Virus record (IMG/VR): IMGVR_UViG_3300038548_000429
Location: 1 to 50,348 of that record
Direction: 5' to 3' (one strand)
DNA from: a virus
Length of the DNA stretch: 50,348 bases
Shown here: positions 8,459 through 16,509 of the stretch, in pieces
How the letters are laid out: each line of letters begins with the position of its first letter
Position numbering within the stretch: the first letter of the stretch is position 1
Position numbers and translations under genes: made by a program
The notes under the pieces: model-generated
Told to the model about the DNA's origin: nothing
Databases searched by the model: none
The model's input: only the letters and a program-made list of their open reading frames with translations

Positions 8459-10963
8459 CTAAAATCCTCTCATAGCTGACGCTGTGGCGTTCATAGCTTG
8501 AATATCCTCTGCTCCGCTGCTGCTCATAATATTGATAGTGGTGTCGCCTCTTGAGTTGTTGGTGGTATTGCCAGTACCAAGCCCCATGCCACCTAGTACA
8601 TGCCCTAATCCACTCATTATAGCGTTGCTAGTTTGCGAGTTCAGCACTGCCACACTCTGAGCGCGTGGGCCAGTCATCAATATCTCATTTTCGTGGATAC
8701 GTGCCATGCCATTAAATACGCCACCGGATGCTTCACCGGGTATATCGAAATTGCCACCGCCACCGCCACCACCAAGAGCGCCTGCAATGCCCGCATTCAC
8801 AGCATCAACTAAACTGATGTCGCTAATTACATCCATGCGATTCAGAATTGCATCTAACTCTAGCACAATCTTGCCTAACTCTAGCGCCCCTATCGTGCTG
8901 AATGAGGCAATCGTAGCACCTATTGCGTTGGTAGCCTCTTTGATGGTAGGGCCGGATAAGGTGAATGCGTTGGCCGCATTTTTAGTTTTTGTCTCTACAC
9001 CGCCCATTGCAGATGCCATTAACTCGGCGTTAGCAGTGACTGCTTGCAATGCTGTAACGTCACCGAATTCTGTATTGAGTGCATTCGCAGCTTCGAGCGC
9101 ACCCGGTAAATCTGCGTTTTCTACAGCCACGCCAAATGCTTCAAATAATTCCGCGCTCCGGTTTAGGTCATCTATACCACTCGTATCCACCACCGTTCCG
9201 GGATCGTCTGCATTAATTGTTACATTCTTAATCTGCTGCGCTATCTGATTCGCCAACGCTAAATCACCGCTAGACACTGCTTCATCGAATTGGGATTGTA
9301 CGATTTCTACTATGTTTGCGGCCTCAACACCATGACTTATGGCGCGATTAAGTACATTTTCTAGCGCCTTCTCATCCTCCGCATTTACAATATCAAAGGG
9401 TAATTGGCCCGTTGCTAGTCGCGTTACTTCAGTTTGCGTGGCTGCGGCCCCCGCCACATTTCCACCAATAGATTGCAGGTCAGCAATAAATTGCAAAGCT
9501 CCAATTGCGAAGTTCACTAATGCGGATTCCAGATCATGTACCGTCTGAGCAAACCCATCTAACTGGAACGCAATCTCTATAGCTTCGGGTATGTCCATAC
9601 CGCCTGCAATGAGACTCGTAAAGTCAGTTATGCCCGCCGTGAATTGTGCAATCTTGCCCGGTATATCAAAGGCATCACTCACAGTAGTGGCGAGTTCTTC
9701 AGTGATGGTGCGTTCTAATGTAAGGATGGCAGTACCAAGATCGCCAAATAATATTTGTGTTTGAAGAGCAGCGCGACCCGCTGAATTTCGTAATTCATCG
9801 GCCACTTGTGTAGGGTCAAGCTGTATCGCTACCAATAACCCGACATCCTCACCTTGACTTCCTAACAAGTCGGCCAATTGCCCTTTATTAATTAGACCTG
9901 CTTCAAAGGCAACTTCTGCTGCTTGGAACATACCCGCAAAGAATTCATCTGCGGCTAATTCCCCCGCTGCAAATGCTTCTGCCTCATCAAGTTGTCCAAG
10001 AATCTCCAATACATCAAATTTAACATCACCCGAACCCGCCGCTAATGCCAGTGGTATAGCGTTACCAAGTTCTTTAAATAAATCAACCACTTTATCAACA
10101 TCGCGTGTACCCAAATCTAGTGCCTGTTTCACAGCACTAAATCCAGCTTCAGCACTTAGTCCAATATCGGTAAATTGTACGGAGTATTCATCAATAGAAT
10201 CTAAGAAATCGCCACTGGAATTAAGTCCAGTTTCAAACCCTGCAACGATGAAATCAACAGCTCGTTCAATATTGCTAAATAGCCCTGTGTCTACCAACTT
10301 GTCAGCAGCAGTTAATACCGATAGAAAATCCTCGCCTGTGAGCGCCGCGCCTGCAAAAACAGCCTCAGTATTTTTAGCTAAATCCTTTACATTACCCGTT
10401 GTTTGCAATACTAACGCTGCATTCTCTGCAATCTCTTCCTTACTATCGGCCCACGCATTCAAGAATATCCCCTGAATAAGCCCAGCAGCATCAGGGATGT
10501 CCTGATTAACGCGGCTTGTTAACGTCCGCACGGCCTTGTCTGTATCTAGGATTGTACTAAGTAAGGGAATATCGGCTATGCTAGTGGGGATGGGAAGATT
10601 GGCCACGATGTTGATGACAGCATCAACACCAAGTAAGGTCTGTACCCATGAATCCACATCTGCATCAGCATTCGACATATCGGCATCGACTTCAATTTCA
10701 GCATCGGGCACGTCAATAGACCTAATGGCGGATTCGGCTTTGCTGATGTCAGCATCCACGCCAATCTCTACATTCTTGCCCTTCACACCTTTCAGTAACC
10801 CGCCAAGTGTGTCAAGACCTTTGCTATCGACACTCACTTTCGCGGTGATGTCCTTGAGGGCTTTGTCGGCTTTAGCTCCCAGCGCAATAGCTTTATTAAG
10901 GTCTTTTGTATAGTCCTTAATATCCGCTTCAACGCTGATGCCTATTGTAGGGAACTCTGCCAT
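8459..10963 (-). CDS. Tail tape measure protein
   Basis: 834 residues, the longest gene in the genome. It is Ala/Asp/Leu-rich, mainly helical, with repeated hydrophobic patches and a seven-glycine run near residue 730. It ends with a segment (GGVFNGMARIHENEI, then TGPRAQS) typical of tape-measure C-termini. It starts one base after the stop of the chaperone reading frame. It sets tail length during assembly. At about 0.15 nm per residue this predicts a tail near 125 nm, a siphovirus value (established scaling, not measured here). No lysozyme or peptidase module is embedded. Confidence 0.9.
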   Translation of the reverse strand: MAEFPTIGISVEADIKDYTKDLNKAIALGAKADKALKDITAKVSVDSKGLDTLGGLLKGVKGKNVEIGVDADISKAESAIRSIDVPDAEIEVDADMSNADADVDSWVQTLLGVDAVINIVANLPIPTSIADIPLLSTILDTDKAVRTLTSRVNQDIPDAAGLIQGIFLNAWADSKEEIAENAALVLQTTGNVKDLAKNTEAVFAGAALTGEDFLSVLTAADKLVDTGLFSNIERAVDFIVAGFETGLNSSGDFLDSIDEYSVQFTDIGLSAEAGFSAVKQALDLGTRDVDKVVDLFKELGNAIPLALAAGSGDVKFDVLEILGQLDEAEAFAAGELAADEFFAGMFQAAEVAFEAGLINKGQLADLLGSQGEDVGLLVAIQLDPTQVADELRNSAGRAALQTQILFGDLGTAILTLERTITEELATTVSDAFDIPGKIAQFTAGITDFTSLIAGGMDIPEAIEIAFQLDGFAQTVHDLESALVNFAIGALQFIADLQSIGGNVAGAAATQTEVTRLATGQLPFDIVNAEDEKALENVLNRAISHGVEAANIVEIVQSQFDEAVSSGDLALANQIAQQIKNVTINADDPGTVVDTSGIDDLNRSAELFEAFGVAVENADLPGALEAANALNTEFGDVTALQAVTANAELMASAMGGVETKTKNAANAFTLSGPTIKEATNAIGATIASFSTIGALELGKIVLELDAILNRMDVISDISLVDAVNAGIAGALGGGGGGGNFDIPGEASGGVFNGMARIHENEILMTGPRAQSVAVLNSQTSNAIMSGLGHVLGGMGLGTGNTTNNSRGDTTINIMSSSGAEDIQAMNATASAMRGF

Positions 10964-11271
10964 TATTTGTTCTTCTTATTCTTTGCGTCTAATTTACGCT
11001 GCTCATTATCGTCATAATCGCGCATGGCCCGAATGTTGCTCATTCCATACGTTTCAGCACACATCACTACCCTATCTTCATGGCTCAATTCCCACCATTC
11101 AGAAGGGCTAAGATTATACTCTTTAGCTACCGTCAGATGCCCTAGAATCGAACTGTACTTGACGCCGTAACTTTGTGATTTCTTGAAGCAAGGGTGTGTA
11201 TTTATCCAATCCGCTACGTTCACTCCGCGATACTCTAACCCGAAACACACGCCACGCGGAATGAATATCAT
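10963..11271 (-). CDS. Tail assembly chaperone, frameshift extension (gpT-like)
   Basis: The reading frame overlaps the end of the upstream chaperone ORF by about 150 bases, is open from roughly 11299 down, and ends against the tape measure start. The part unique to it (EYNLSPSEWWELSHEDRV) matches the Pro-Ser-Glu-Trp pattern of gpT-like extensions. The in-frame ATG at 11271 has GAGG directly against it, too close for initiation. I therefore think it is made as a fusion to the upstream ORF by a shift into the +1 frame. The ORF is given here by its maximal ATG form. The true junction is probably near 11191. Confidence 0.7.
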   Translation of the reverse strand: MIFIPRGVCFGLEYRGVNVADWINTHPCFKKSQSYGVKYSSILGHLTVAKEYNLSPSEWWELSHEDRVVMCAETYGMSNIRAMRDYDDNEQRKLDAKNKKNK

Positions 11272-11785
11272 CCTCGCTAGGCTCTGCCTCCATGATGTCT
11301 AGTTGGTCGTGCGCGGCTTCGTATATCTCATCTATATCGCCCTGTGAGGCGCATAGACAATGATACAGCGTAGCAAGCCACTCATCATCCGGTAAATCCA
11401 TAAAGGCGCTCAGGTCGCTTCGTTGATCTTTATATTGCTCAATGAGGGCTTCTTTCGATTGCGGCCACTCCACACTTATTTCCACCATTGCTTCTAGGTA
11501 TCCACGATTCCGCAATTTATCCGCTTCCGATTTGATGGCTTCATATTCCTCATATCTCACATTCGATTTATCACTAATCGGGATGGTTGCACCGGGTGAC
11601 TCACTTCCCTCGATTTGCTCTTCATATTCCTTCTCATCGGGGTAGGGGAATGTATCAGCAAGTTTCTTAAACACCGCTTGACGGGTATAAGGCGATAGCG
11701 GCTTCACCAATATGGTGACGCCACTATCCAGTATCAATTCGATTGCCTTCATCTTCACTGCTGTCGTACCGTTCTTTCTGCTCAT
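11123..11785 (-). CDS. Tail assembly chaperone (gpG-like)
   Basis: 220 residues, acidic, between the major tail protein and the tape measure. This position holds the G/GT chaperone pair in long-tailed phages. A C-terminal overlap with a second frame is the family hallmark. Residues 1-60 carry VKPLSPYTRQAVFKKLADTF, reminiscent of tail-chaperone N-termini. It should bind the tape measure and recruit tail tube subunits. Most translation would stop at 11123. A fraction would continue in the other frame. Confidence 0.8.
   Translation of the reverse strand: MSRKNGTTAVKMKAIELILDSGVTILVKPLSPYTRQAVFKKLADTFPYPDEKEYEEQIEGSESPGATIPISDKSNVRYEEYEAIKSEADKLRNRGYLEAMVEISVEWPQSKEALIEQYKDQRSDLSAFMDLPDDEWLATLYHCLCASQGDIDEIYEAAHDQLDIMEAEPSEDDIHSAWRVFRVRVSRSERSGLDKYTPLLQEITKLRRQVQFDSRASDGS
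11189..11194 (-). promoter_or_regulatory. Candidate +1 ribosomal frameshift site CCC-T
   Basis: Reading the - strand, the chaperone frame has codons ACA CCC TTG at this point. Slippage of the proline tRNA from CCC to CCT moves the ribosome into the frame that reads TGC TTC AAG and continues to 10963. The two ORFs are related by +1 (or -2), not by the usual -1, and CCC-T is a known type of +1 slippery codon. No stop codon follows immediately to enhance it, so the exact site is a proposal. Confidence 0.4.
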
Positions 11786-11818
11786 ATGGAGTGCTTTCCG
11801 CGACTATGCAGCCGCCTT

Positions 11819-13348
11819 TTATTGTCTCACTAATCCGATAAATCCTTGTCCACCATCCGCTTCACCTACCGTAATACAGTGCTGGTTATCGGCTACTGCA
11901 ATGCTATTGATGGTCTGATTTGCTGGGCTAGTGAATGACCCTATCACTTCCGTTTGTTTATCGCCTAAATTACCACCACTGCGATCAAACAGCACACGCG
12001 ATAAAGCCGCTGCATCGGTCTGTACGATGAATAAGATAGCGCCTCTGAATCCGGTAAATTTCAAATCCTCAATTGTCCCCACACCTTGTTTCTGAAACGA
12101 TGGCAATGTATAGGCGGGTTTGTTGTTGTTTTGCGGTTTCTTGCTGCGCCAAATCGTACCCGCATCCGTGCCTAAAAACAACTCATCGCGGTCAGGTGGG
12201 GCAGCAATCGCGGTGACAGCGTCGGTTAACGCCGTACCATCCGCTTGCTTCACTGTAGCTAAACTTCCTACACGCGCACCGGATGGGCCATCAATCTTTA
12301 CTACCACGCCACCTGCTCCACCTATCCATGCTAGATTTGAATTGCTCACTGCGCCTACCGTGAGGTCGGCTGATGTAATAACAGCAGCATCGAATGATGT
12401 CCAACTCCCACCACCATCGGTACTGATATAGATGTAGCCACCATCACCAAATGCGATGATGTCACCATTGGGCATCACCATACCATCATTGGGGAAATTG
12501 GCTGTAATGCCAGTGGAGGCAGTAAAGGATGTCGGGCCTAAATCATCGCGCAAGTCCTGCAAAGCTACCCGCGTCGGGCCATGTGATGGGCTAAACACAA
12601 CCAATGTATCGCCTTGCTTCACAATACCTGTGGCGTTGGCTGTCAGGAAATCATCTATAGCAGTGAGATCCCATGTTGCGCCTTTATCCTCACTAAAACC
12701 AACATACGGAATGCTCGTTCCGGCATAACCGGGTGACGCATCCAAATCCGTGACAAATGCGATTTCATTTGTGCCATCTAACTGGTCGCCACAATCGCCA
12801 TAACATTGCTCTGGACTTAGATATATCACTTTGTTGATAGCTACATCTGTGACGTCCTTGCTGATGTCAGTATGCTGCAACTTGGTGGACAATACACGGA
12901 TACCCGCACTATAAGGGAGGCTAAACTTTTGGTCACTTCCGGGTGTGTCGGCGTTATTGGCTAACGGGTCACTGAAATCATTTGAGGTAGAATATGAGTC
13001 TTGAAACTCAGTGATAGCCTGATAATTGGTGATTTCACGAATATCCCCGCACATGTGCCTCACTCTGACATTAACCGGGCAATCTGTGAAACCCTTAACC
13101 TTCAAAAACTCTTGTACTGTCGCACGATACATCATAGTGAATGTAAAACGCTCCCGGTTGCTGGTGACATTACCACCGATATAAGCATCGCCCCCGTCAT
13201 CACCACGTCCCCACTTACTATCTACACTGACACCACCACCTGTTGCGGCATCAATCTCGCCTTGCGTATCCACAATGACCCAGGGATTGCCAGCGCCTTT
13301 CTGAATACCAACTATCGTGCGGCTGCGTTCATTGCTAATTTGTGCCAT
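11819..13348 (-). CDS. Major tail protein with Asp-box beta-propeller domain
   Basis: 509 residues. The gene lies between the head-tail joining gene and the chaperones, where the tail tube protein is expected. Residues 1-180 look like a tube subunit. From about 190 onward there are repeated blades with Asp-box (BNR) motifs: FSEDKGATWDL near 219-229, YISTDGGGSWTS near 304-315, and a weaker GTDAGTIWRS near 395. This is the signature of sialidase-like or Ycf48-like propellers. I infer a tube protein that displays a propeller on the outside of the tail, perhaps to bind glycans. A separate, non-tube role is possible but would leave no other major tail protein. Confidence 0.75.
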   Translation of the reverse strand: MAQISNERSRTIVGIQKGAGNPWVIVDTQGEIDAATGGGVSVDSKWGRGDDGGDAYIGGNVTSNRERFTFTMMYRATVQEFLKVKGFTDCPVNVRVRHMCGDIREITNYQAITEFQDSYSTSNDFSDPLANNADTPGSDQKFSLPYSAGIRVLSTKLQHTDISKDVTDVAINKVIYLSPEQCYGDCGDQLDGTNEIAFVTDLDASPGYAGTSIPYVGFSEDKGATWDLTAIDDFLTANATGIVKQGDTLVVFSPSHGPTRVALQDLRDDLGPTSFTASTGITANFPNDGMVMPNGDIIAFGDGGYIYISTDGGGSWTSFDAAVITSADLTVGAVSNSNLAWIGGAGGVVVKIDGPSGARVGSLATVKQADGTALTDAVTAIAAPPDRDELFLGTDAGTIWRSKKPQNNNKPAYTLPSFQKQGVGTIEDLKFTGFRGAILFIVQTDAAALSRVLFDRSGGNLGDKQTEVIGSFTSPANQTINSIAVADNQHCITVGEADGGQGFIGLVRQ

Positions 13349-13364
13349 GATATTTGTTCCTTTT

Positions 13365-13901
13365 TTACTTTATTTTACGTGAAGCTCTTCGCAGAGCATT
13401 TTCCATTCGTCGTTTAAAATCTGGTTTCAATACATCTTCTAATGTACTTGTGAACTCGCGTGCTTCTATGCCGGGATGAATCACACCTTTTGCAGCAACA
13501 CGCGGCCCGGATGCCTTGCCCGAACCCACATTCGCTTTTGCTATCGGCCTTGTGCGCGGGCTATAGCCTGTCCTAAAGAACAATGTTCCGCCCGGCTTCT
13601 TTGGAAATATTGGGTATGCAGACTTCTTAGGGCCAAACTTGCCCGTCCCTTTATCTACCCAATGGAATATATTCACAATGTCCTTTTTGCCCGTGACATT
13701 GACTATGCCAGTGATTAAATTAGGCGTGATACGATTCTCTGGTGTGAATTTAGGTTTCTTTTTCCATCCTTGCACTGAAGCCGTCAAAAGCGCGGCCAAT
13801 GCGAAAGTGACTACGTGCATTTCTTTATTCAATTCTTGCTTTAACACTTTATCTTGCCGTATCATCTCGGCGCGTATGCTCTTTACTTTACGTGACGCCA
13901 T
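13365..13901 (-). CDS. HK97 gp10-like head-tail joining / tail completion protein
   Basis: 178 residues, strongly basic. The middle carries FHWVDKGTGKFG, then AYPIFPK, and the C-terminal half VIHPGIEAREF. This is the W..GT / HPG pattern of the HK97 gp10 family, which caps the tail or joins it to the head. It lies directly upstream of the major tail protein, as usual. Its start overlaps the glycosyltransferase gene by 14 bases. A convincing family match by motif and position. Confidence 0.8.
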   Translation of the reverse strand: MASRKVKSIRAEMIRQDKVLKQELNKEMHVVTFALAALLTASVQGWKKKPKFTPENRITPNLITGIVNVTGKKDIVNIFHWVDKGTGKFGPKKSAYPIFPKKPGGTLFFRTGYSPRTRPIAKANVGSGKASGPRVAAKGVIHPGIEAREFTSTLEDVLKPDFKRRMENALRRASRKIK

Positions 13902-14562
13902 TAATAACCTCCATCACCATATTCTTGATGGTGGTATGATAACGATTGGCACGGCTGTATCGCTTACTGGCTGTGCGATTATAAAAGAACACCGGATAGT
14001 CTATGTATAGAGGCTTCACTTTCGCCTTGTAAATGAGAGACGCCATGAATCCCCAATGCTCCCCACCTATATTGAATTCGGGGCTATACCCACCTGCTTT
14101 ATGCCAGTCCTTTTTATCGAACATGAAACTAGCATAACCTATGTTCTTGTGATGTATCATAGATGGCTTGGGAGGGCGTTGATCTACCATGCCATTGCCA
14201 TTTACTTCCACCCAATTGCCATATACAAAATGGCCGGGCTTATAGGCGGTTTTCATCGCTTCCACTGCGCCCTCTGCCAACCAATCATCAGCATCCAATG
14301 GCAATATAAGACCATCGTCTGCCTCGCCTATCGCTAGATTGCGGGCATGACACACGCCCGCTGGAAATGCTGAATGGGTGCTAAAATAGTCTAAATGTGT
14401 GGGATTGCGAAAATGTGATTCTAATGTTTCATATCCATCACCATTGTCACCATCAAACACCACAATCACACTATCACATTGGTCTATGGCACTCTCTACC
14501 GCTTTATTCAGCGTAGAGGCATTATTGTGGCACGGGATAATGCACGTAACTGGTAATGTCAT
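13888..14562 (-). CDS. Family 2 glycosyltransferase embedded in head-tail genes
   Basis: 224 residues of GT-A fold. The nucleotide-sugar start motif is CIIPCHNNAS at residues 7-16, a DxD-type metal site DADD lies at 90-93, and a later acceptor loop includes GGYSPEFNIGGEHW. It would transfer a sugar from a nucleotide-sugar donor. Donor and acceptor are unknown. It overlaps structural genes on both sides (13901 and 14559), so it is translated together with head-tail joining proteins. That suggests the acceptor is the virion or is modified at assembly time. Confidence 0.85.
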   Translation of the reverse strand: MTLPVTCIIPCHNNASTLNKAVESAIDQCDSVIVVFDGDNGDGYETLESHFRNPTHLDYFSTHSAFPAGVCHARNLAIGEADDGLILPLDADDWLAEGAVEAMKTAYKPGHFVYGNWVEVNGNGMVDQRPPKPSMIHHKNIGYASFMFDKKDWHKAGGYSPEFNIGGEHWGFMASLIYKAKVKPLYIDYPVFFYNRTASKRYSRANRYHTTIKNMVMEVINGVT

Positions 14563-15740
14563 AATGCACCTCGCACTCTAGTCGAGGTGAACTTGCCCCC
14601 ACGCCCTAACGCCTGTTCTTGCACAAAATCCCACGCAAATAGGCTACCTTCATTTATTCCAAACGGATTGGTAATGTTGCGCTCAGTCGTGGGGCCTTCA
14701 TTCAAATCACGTCGCATAATCGCTTGGATAGGGTCACATACCTTCTCTATATCTACAATGAAGGTGTTAGCCAGACGCATCAGGACTTGTGCAAAGTCAT
14801 TATCCATACGCTGATATTGTTCTTGGAATCCTGCTTTATAAAACACCCTCACGGTATTGGGCGCGAATTTAGTGGACTGACTCCCTTCAAACCGTACTTG
14901 AAATATCCCTAAGCGATTGTTTCTAGGCAATACAAGCCCACTATGTAAATTCCATATCTCTAAATCGGTAAGTTCAGTAAAGACCGGGTCGCTCATATAT
15001 TGCACGGGAGTCGTTGTGTCGGTGTAAACGCGATATATATCTACTAATGTAACAAAATCCCCCGCCGTGCTGGTATCGGCTTGGTTGATGTCGCGTGATT
15101 CAGGTTCGTTGTAAGGTGTGTCCCATATATTAGGTTTCACAAATAATGCGCGATGCCCCACAATCGTAATAGTGACGCCATCAGTCGTGACCGTGACAGG
15201 CGCTATCCGAAAGCGTTCATCCCCAGCGGCTTTGCCAGAATCGCTTGCTGTGAAGAATATCTGAATTTCATCTGCACTGAGCGTGGAAGCGACGGTCATG
15301 GTGGCGGTATCATCAGCACTCAATATACCGGGATTCGATTCTGAGTATGTCACCGTAGCATCGTCATCTAATAATGTGGTGGCCCGTTGCCCATATTCAA
15401 TCACATAGCCCATGCTAGTCTGTAGCTGCTGCTGACTCACTGGAATGCCAAAGCCTAGTGGAATTTCCTCAACAAAATACTGAGGCAAAGGCGTGTAGCC
15501 AAGATGGGATGACATTTTGCGATAAGCAGTATATAACCCACGCGCCACTGAATCACGAGAGGGTTGCACCCAACTAGGGCATTGACTAGTCGGTACATCG
15601 TCACCCGTCACCTGATTGAAACGCCAAATCTCTTCTCTAATCTCTTCACGCCAAATATTCAGTAAGTGCGGCGGTATTAAGGAACGCGCCCCCGTGCTGT
15701 TGTTGAGTTGGAAATGCGATGTAAGTTCGGTTATGGCCAT
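14559..15740 (-). CDS. Putative head-tail junction / virion structural protein
   Basis: 393 residues, first gene after the 770-bp non-coding region and so probably first in the tail operon. Alternating helical (1-110, 310-360) and beta-rich (120-300) parts. The C-terminal part includes CDPIQAIMRRDLNEGPTTE. No family was recognised with confidence. Position just before the gp10-like and tail genes makes a head-completion or connector role likely. The beta insert around residues 130-200 could be a surface domain. Confidence 0.55.
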   Translation of the reverse strand: MAITELTSHFQLNNSTGARSLIPPHLLNIWREEIREEIWRFNQVTGDDVPTSQCPSWVQPSRDSVARGLYTAYRKMSSHLGYTPLPQYFVEEIPLGFGIPVSQQQLQTSMGYVIEYGQRATTLLDDDATVTYSESNPGILSADDTATMTVASTLSADEIQIFFTASDSGKAAGDERFRIAPVTVTTDGVTITIVGHRALFVKPNIWDTPYNEPESRDINQADTSTAGDFVTLVDIYRVYTDTTTPVQYMSDPVFTELTDLEIWNLHSGLVLPRNNRLGIFQVRFEGSQSTKFAPNTVRVFYKAGFQEQYQRMDNDFAQVLMRLANTFIVDIEKVCDPIQAIMRRDLNEGPTTERNITNPFGINEGSLFAWDFVQEQALGRGGKFTSTRVRGAL

Positions 15741-15807
15741 AAAAAATCATGCCTCCACATCCACAATAACATATAATATTACGATGCGATACCACTAAGG
15801 AAACACA

Positions 15808-15839
15808 AAAAGCGCCCATCGGGGAGATAAGGCGCTTTT
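15808..15839. terminator. Bidirectional terminator-like hairpin
   Basis: The inverted repeat AAAAGCGCC (15808-15816) pairs with GGCGCTTTT (15831-15839), giving U-rich ends on both strands. It lies in the leader of the tail operon (- strand) before the gene starting at 15740. Confidence 0.6.
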
Positions 15840-16121
15840 GCATTGAATTACGTCATTAGCCAAAAAGAATCGGTCAATGCAATCATTATAGCATAAAACA
15901 AATAAAACCCCCACTTGGGTGTGACGACCTGTGAGGGTTGAGGCCGCTTACGTTTGCGTTTGCCCCACGTAAGAGGGTGTTTATGCAAATAACGCGGCTA
16001 ACGTTATAAATTATAATATACCACGTCACAGCACAAAACGCCACCCATTGGCAGCGCCTTGTGCAATTTACATACCATCGTTAGAAGACTCATCTTAAAC
16101 GATAAAGGGAGTATAGCACAT

Positions 16122-16143
16122 AAAAAGCGCCCACTAGGGGCGC
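16122..16143 (-). terminator. Rho-independent terminator, - strand
   Basis: On the - strand GCGCCC (16143-16138) pairs with GGGCGC (16132-16127) across a five-base loop, followed by TTTTT (16126-16122). Good geometry. It lies downstream of the promoter-like site at 16362-16370, inside the presumed leader. Confidence 0.6.
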
Positions 16144-16198
16144 AAGTTCAGAATAGAGGGAGGAGCTTTATGAAAATCAGTCTCTATCAGTATACCAC

Positions 16199-16227
16199 AA
16201 AAAAACAGCCCCACGCTGTTAGGGCTG
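16199..16227 (-). terminator. Rho-independent terminator, - strand
   Basis: On the - strand CAGCCC (16227-16222) pairs with GGGCTG (16211-16206), followed by seven T (16205-16199). It would end transcripts from the promoter-like site at 16362-16370 after about 150 bases unless antiterminated, so it may define a small RNA. Confidence 0.65.
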
Positions 16228-16361
16228 CTTTCTCCGTCTTATGAGAAACAATTGCCTTACACTTTACCTCACTCAATACATTGTTTGTGTGAAGGGCGTA
16301 ATCGCCATGTTTCCTGTCGTGCTGTCCTAGTATCGAGAATTTCGATACCCGTTGCATATAT

Positions 16362-16370
16362 AGTGTACCA
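16362..16370 (-). promoter_or_regulatory. Extended -10 promoter-like site, - strand
   Basis: Reads TGGTACACT on the - strand, an extended -10 form (TGnTAnACT). The same GTGGTAyACTAT core appears on the + strand at 30056-30068 and 40418-40429 ahead of gene clusters. TTGACG lies only six bases upstream of the -10, too close to be its -35. It would drive the leader of the head-tail/tail operon. Confidence 0.45.
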
Positions 16371-16414
16371 CTTCGTCAATGGAAATGCAATGTTGGTGAG
16401 ACGGCCTACAAACT

Positions 16415-16444
16415 AAAACGCCAGCTATTGTTAGTAGCTGGCGT
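16415..16444 (-). terminator. Terminator of the glycan-island operon
   Basis: A 10-bp perfect stem, ACGCCAGCTA (16418-16427) with TAGCTGGCGT (16435-16444), with a seven-base loop and a T-run on the - strand. It sits about 65 bases past the stop of the double glycosyltransferase gene. Confidence 0.7.
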
Positions 16445-16509
16445 TGGAATCAGCATTTAATAGCGATTCATGTATTGCCCTTCTCAATTCCAATATCAAT
16501 TATAACAGA

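Larger units (their letters stand above)
15741..16509. other. 769-bp non-coding region rich in hairpins
   Basis: No convincing protein gene. Hairpins in order: 15808-15839; 15907-15920; 15947-15973 (CTTACGT/ACGTAAG) inside a GCCGC/GCGGC clamp (15943-15998); 16031-16064 (GCACAA/TTGTGC with inner GCCA/TGGC); 16077-16103 (ATCGTT/AACGAT); 16127-16143; 16206-16227; 16330-16348 (GTATCGA/TCGATAC); 16418-16444. Several have T-runs on the - strand. A promoter-like site lies at 16362-16370. It separates the glycan island from the head-tail/tail operon and probably acts as a long regulatory leader or carries small RNAs. Confidence 0.6.

Noticed and set aside
8706-9248. Long + strand ORFs opposite the tape measure and tail genes
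   Set aside because: They are antisense shadows of biased codon use. They have no ribosome sites, and low-complexity Ala/Ser/Pro-rich products.
15900-16080. tRNA or tmRNA in the non-coding region
   Set aside because: Hairpins do not form a cloverleaf, and no CCA-type acceptor with a T-arm consensus was found.
16273-16308. 11-codon ORF on the - strand in the non-coding region
   Set aside because: AGGA is too close to the ATG and the peptide is very short. Not convincing.
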